Assembly (NCBI GenBank): GCA_017613225.1
Contig: JAGAEH010000133.1
Location: forward strand, 1-5,534
Direction: 5' to 3'
Origin: Lachnospiraceae bacterium
GTDB taxonomy: Bacteria > Bacillota > Clostridia > Lachnospirales > Lachnospiraceae
DNA: 5,534 nt
In this document: in pieces, positions 5,221-5,534 of the stretch
Position numbering within the stretch: the first letter of the stretch is position 1
Layout: each line of letters opens with the position of its first letter
Position numbers and translations under genes: made by a program
The notes under the pieces: generated by a model
Seen by the model: the letters and a program-made list of their open reading frames with translations, nothing else
What the model was told of the DNA's origin: nothing
Database searches by the model: none

Positions 5221-5534
5221 ATGTTTTGCCATAATTGCGGGAAACAGGTTCCGGAGGGCGTAAAGTTCTGCCCCTATTGCGGGACCAGGCAGATGGAAAT
5301 GCCTGCGCAGGAGTCCGCGCAGAAGACGCAGCAGACGAGTGCCGGGCAGCTTGGCCAAGGCCAGAATGCCGCGGGACAGGCGGCGGATCAGGCCGGCGCT
5401 TTCCGGCCCGACCTGGAGCGCACGCCGGGACCAGCGGCAAGTCAGCCTGCGGGAGTACAGGCAAACACCAGCCGGCCTGCGGGACAGACGGCAGAAAGCC
5501 ATCCCCGGACGGGGATCTCCGACGGCATGCAGAC
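5221..5534 (+). CDS. Zinc-ribbon protein with low-complexity linker (3' end beyond window)
   Basis: The first 104 residues of a longer protein, cut by the right edge. Residues 1-21 form a zinc ribbon, C3-x2-C6-x10-C17-x2-C20 (MFCHNCGK then FCPYCG), expected to bind one Zn2+ ion. From about residue 25 the sequence is a low-complexity linker rich in Gln, Ala, Gly and Pro, with PAG/AGQ repeats. This N-terminal layout is common in Gram-positive proteins of otherwise varied function, often with a transmembrane segment and a sensor or envelope domain after the linker. That part is not visible, so no function is assigned. GGAGG (5209-5213) seven bases before the ATG fixes the start. I see no convincing promoter in the 58-base gap, so it may be read at low level from upstream or have a weak promoter. 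Confidence 0.8.
   Translation, partial: MFCHNCGKQVPEGVKFCPYCGTRQMEMPAQESAQKTQQTSAGQLGQGQNAAGQAADQAGAFRPDLERTPGPAASQPAGVQANTSRPAGQTAESHPRTGISDGMQ

Overview
The window looks like chromosomal DNA from a GC-rich (well above 50% by eye) anaerobic Gram-positive bacterium of the Clostridia type. The grounds are strong GGAGG-type ribosome binding sites on most genes, tightly packed and overlapping genes, a sensory-type [FeFe]-hydrogenase-like iron-sulfur protein beside DRTGG-domain proteins, and a short zinc-ribbon protein of a kind common in clostridia. The genus cannot be told from this sequence. I see no mobile element, CRISPR array, tRNA or rRNA.

Layout. Positions 1-982 (minus strand) hold the N-terminal 327 residues of an M20 metallopeptidase of the carboxypeptidase S/PM20D1 type, cut by the left edge. 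A 155-bp divergent intergenic region with back-to-back candidate promoters separates it from 1138-1770 (plus), an unrecognised single-pass membrane protein. Positions 1771-1903 hold a 12-bp inverted repeat and then a strong promoter with an extended -10. That promoter drives a compact five-gene operon at 1904-5162: a DRTGG-domain protein, an RsbT/SpoIIAB-like ATP-binding protein, a 471-residue HydS-like [FeFe]-hydrogenase-domain protein, a second DRTGG-type protein and a PHP-domain metal-dependent phosphoesterase. The last two junctions are ATGA overlaps. A probable terminator hairpin spans the operon end, and a zinc-ribbon protein starts at 5221 and runs off the right edge.

How the genes may work together. 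The hydrogenase-like protein keeps all four cysteines that hold an H-cluster, plus ligands for three further [4Fe-4S] clusters. It has lost the residues that make catalytic [FeFe]-hydrogenases fast: the proton-relay cysteine is Ala and both active-site methionines are replaced. This is the pattern of putative sensory hydrogenases. It lacks the PAS domain of the best-known HydS type and ends in a small Fe-S domain and a helical tail. Co-expression with a stand-alone GHKL ATPase of the anti-sigma/switch-kinase type, two DRTGG proteins and a putative phosphoesterase suggests an H2- or redox-responsive signalling module. This is inference: the kinase target and the output are not in the window, and no hydrogenase maturase genes are present here.
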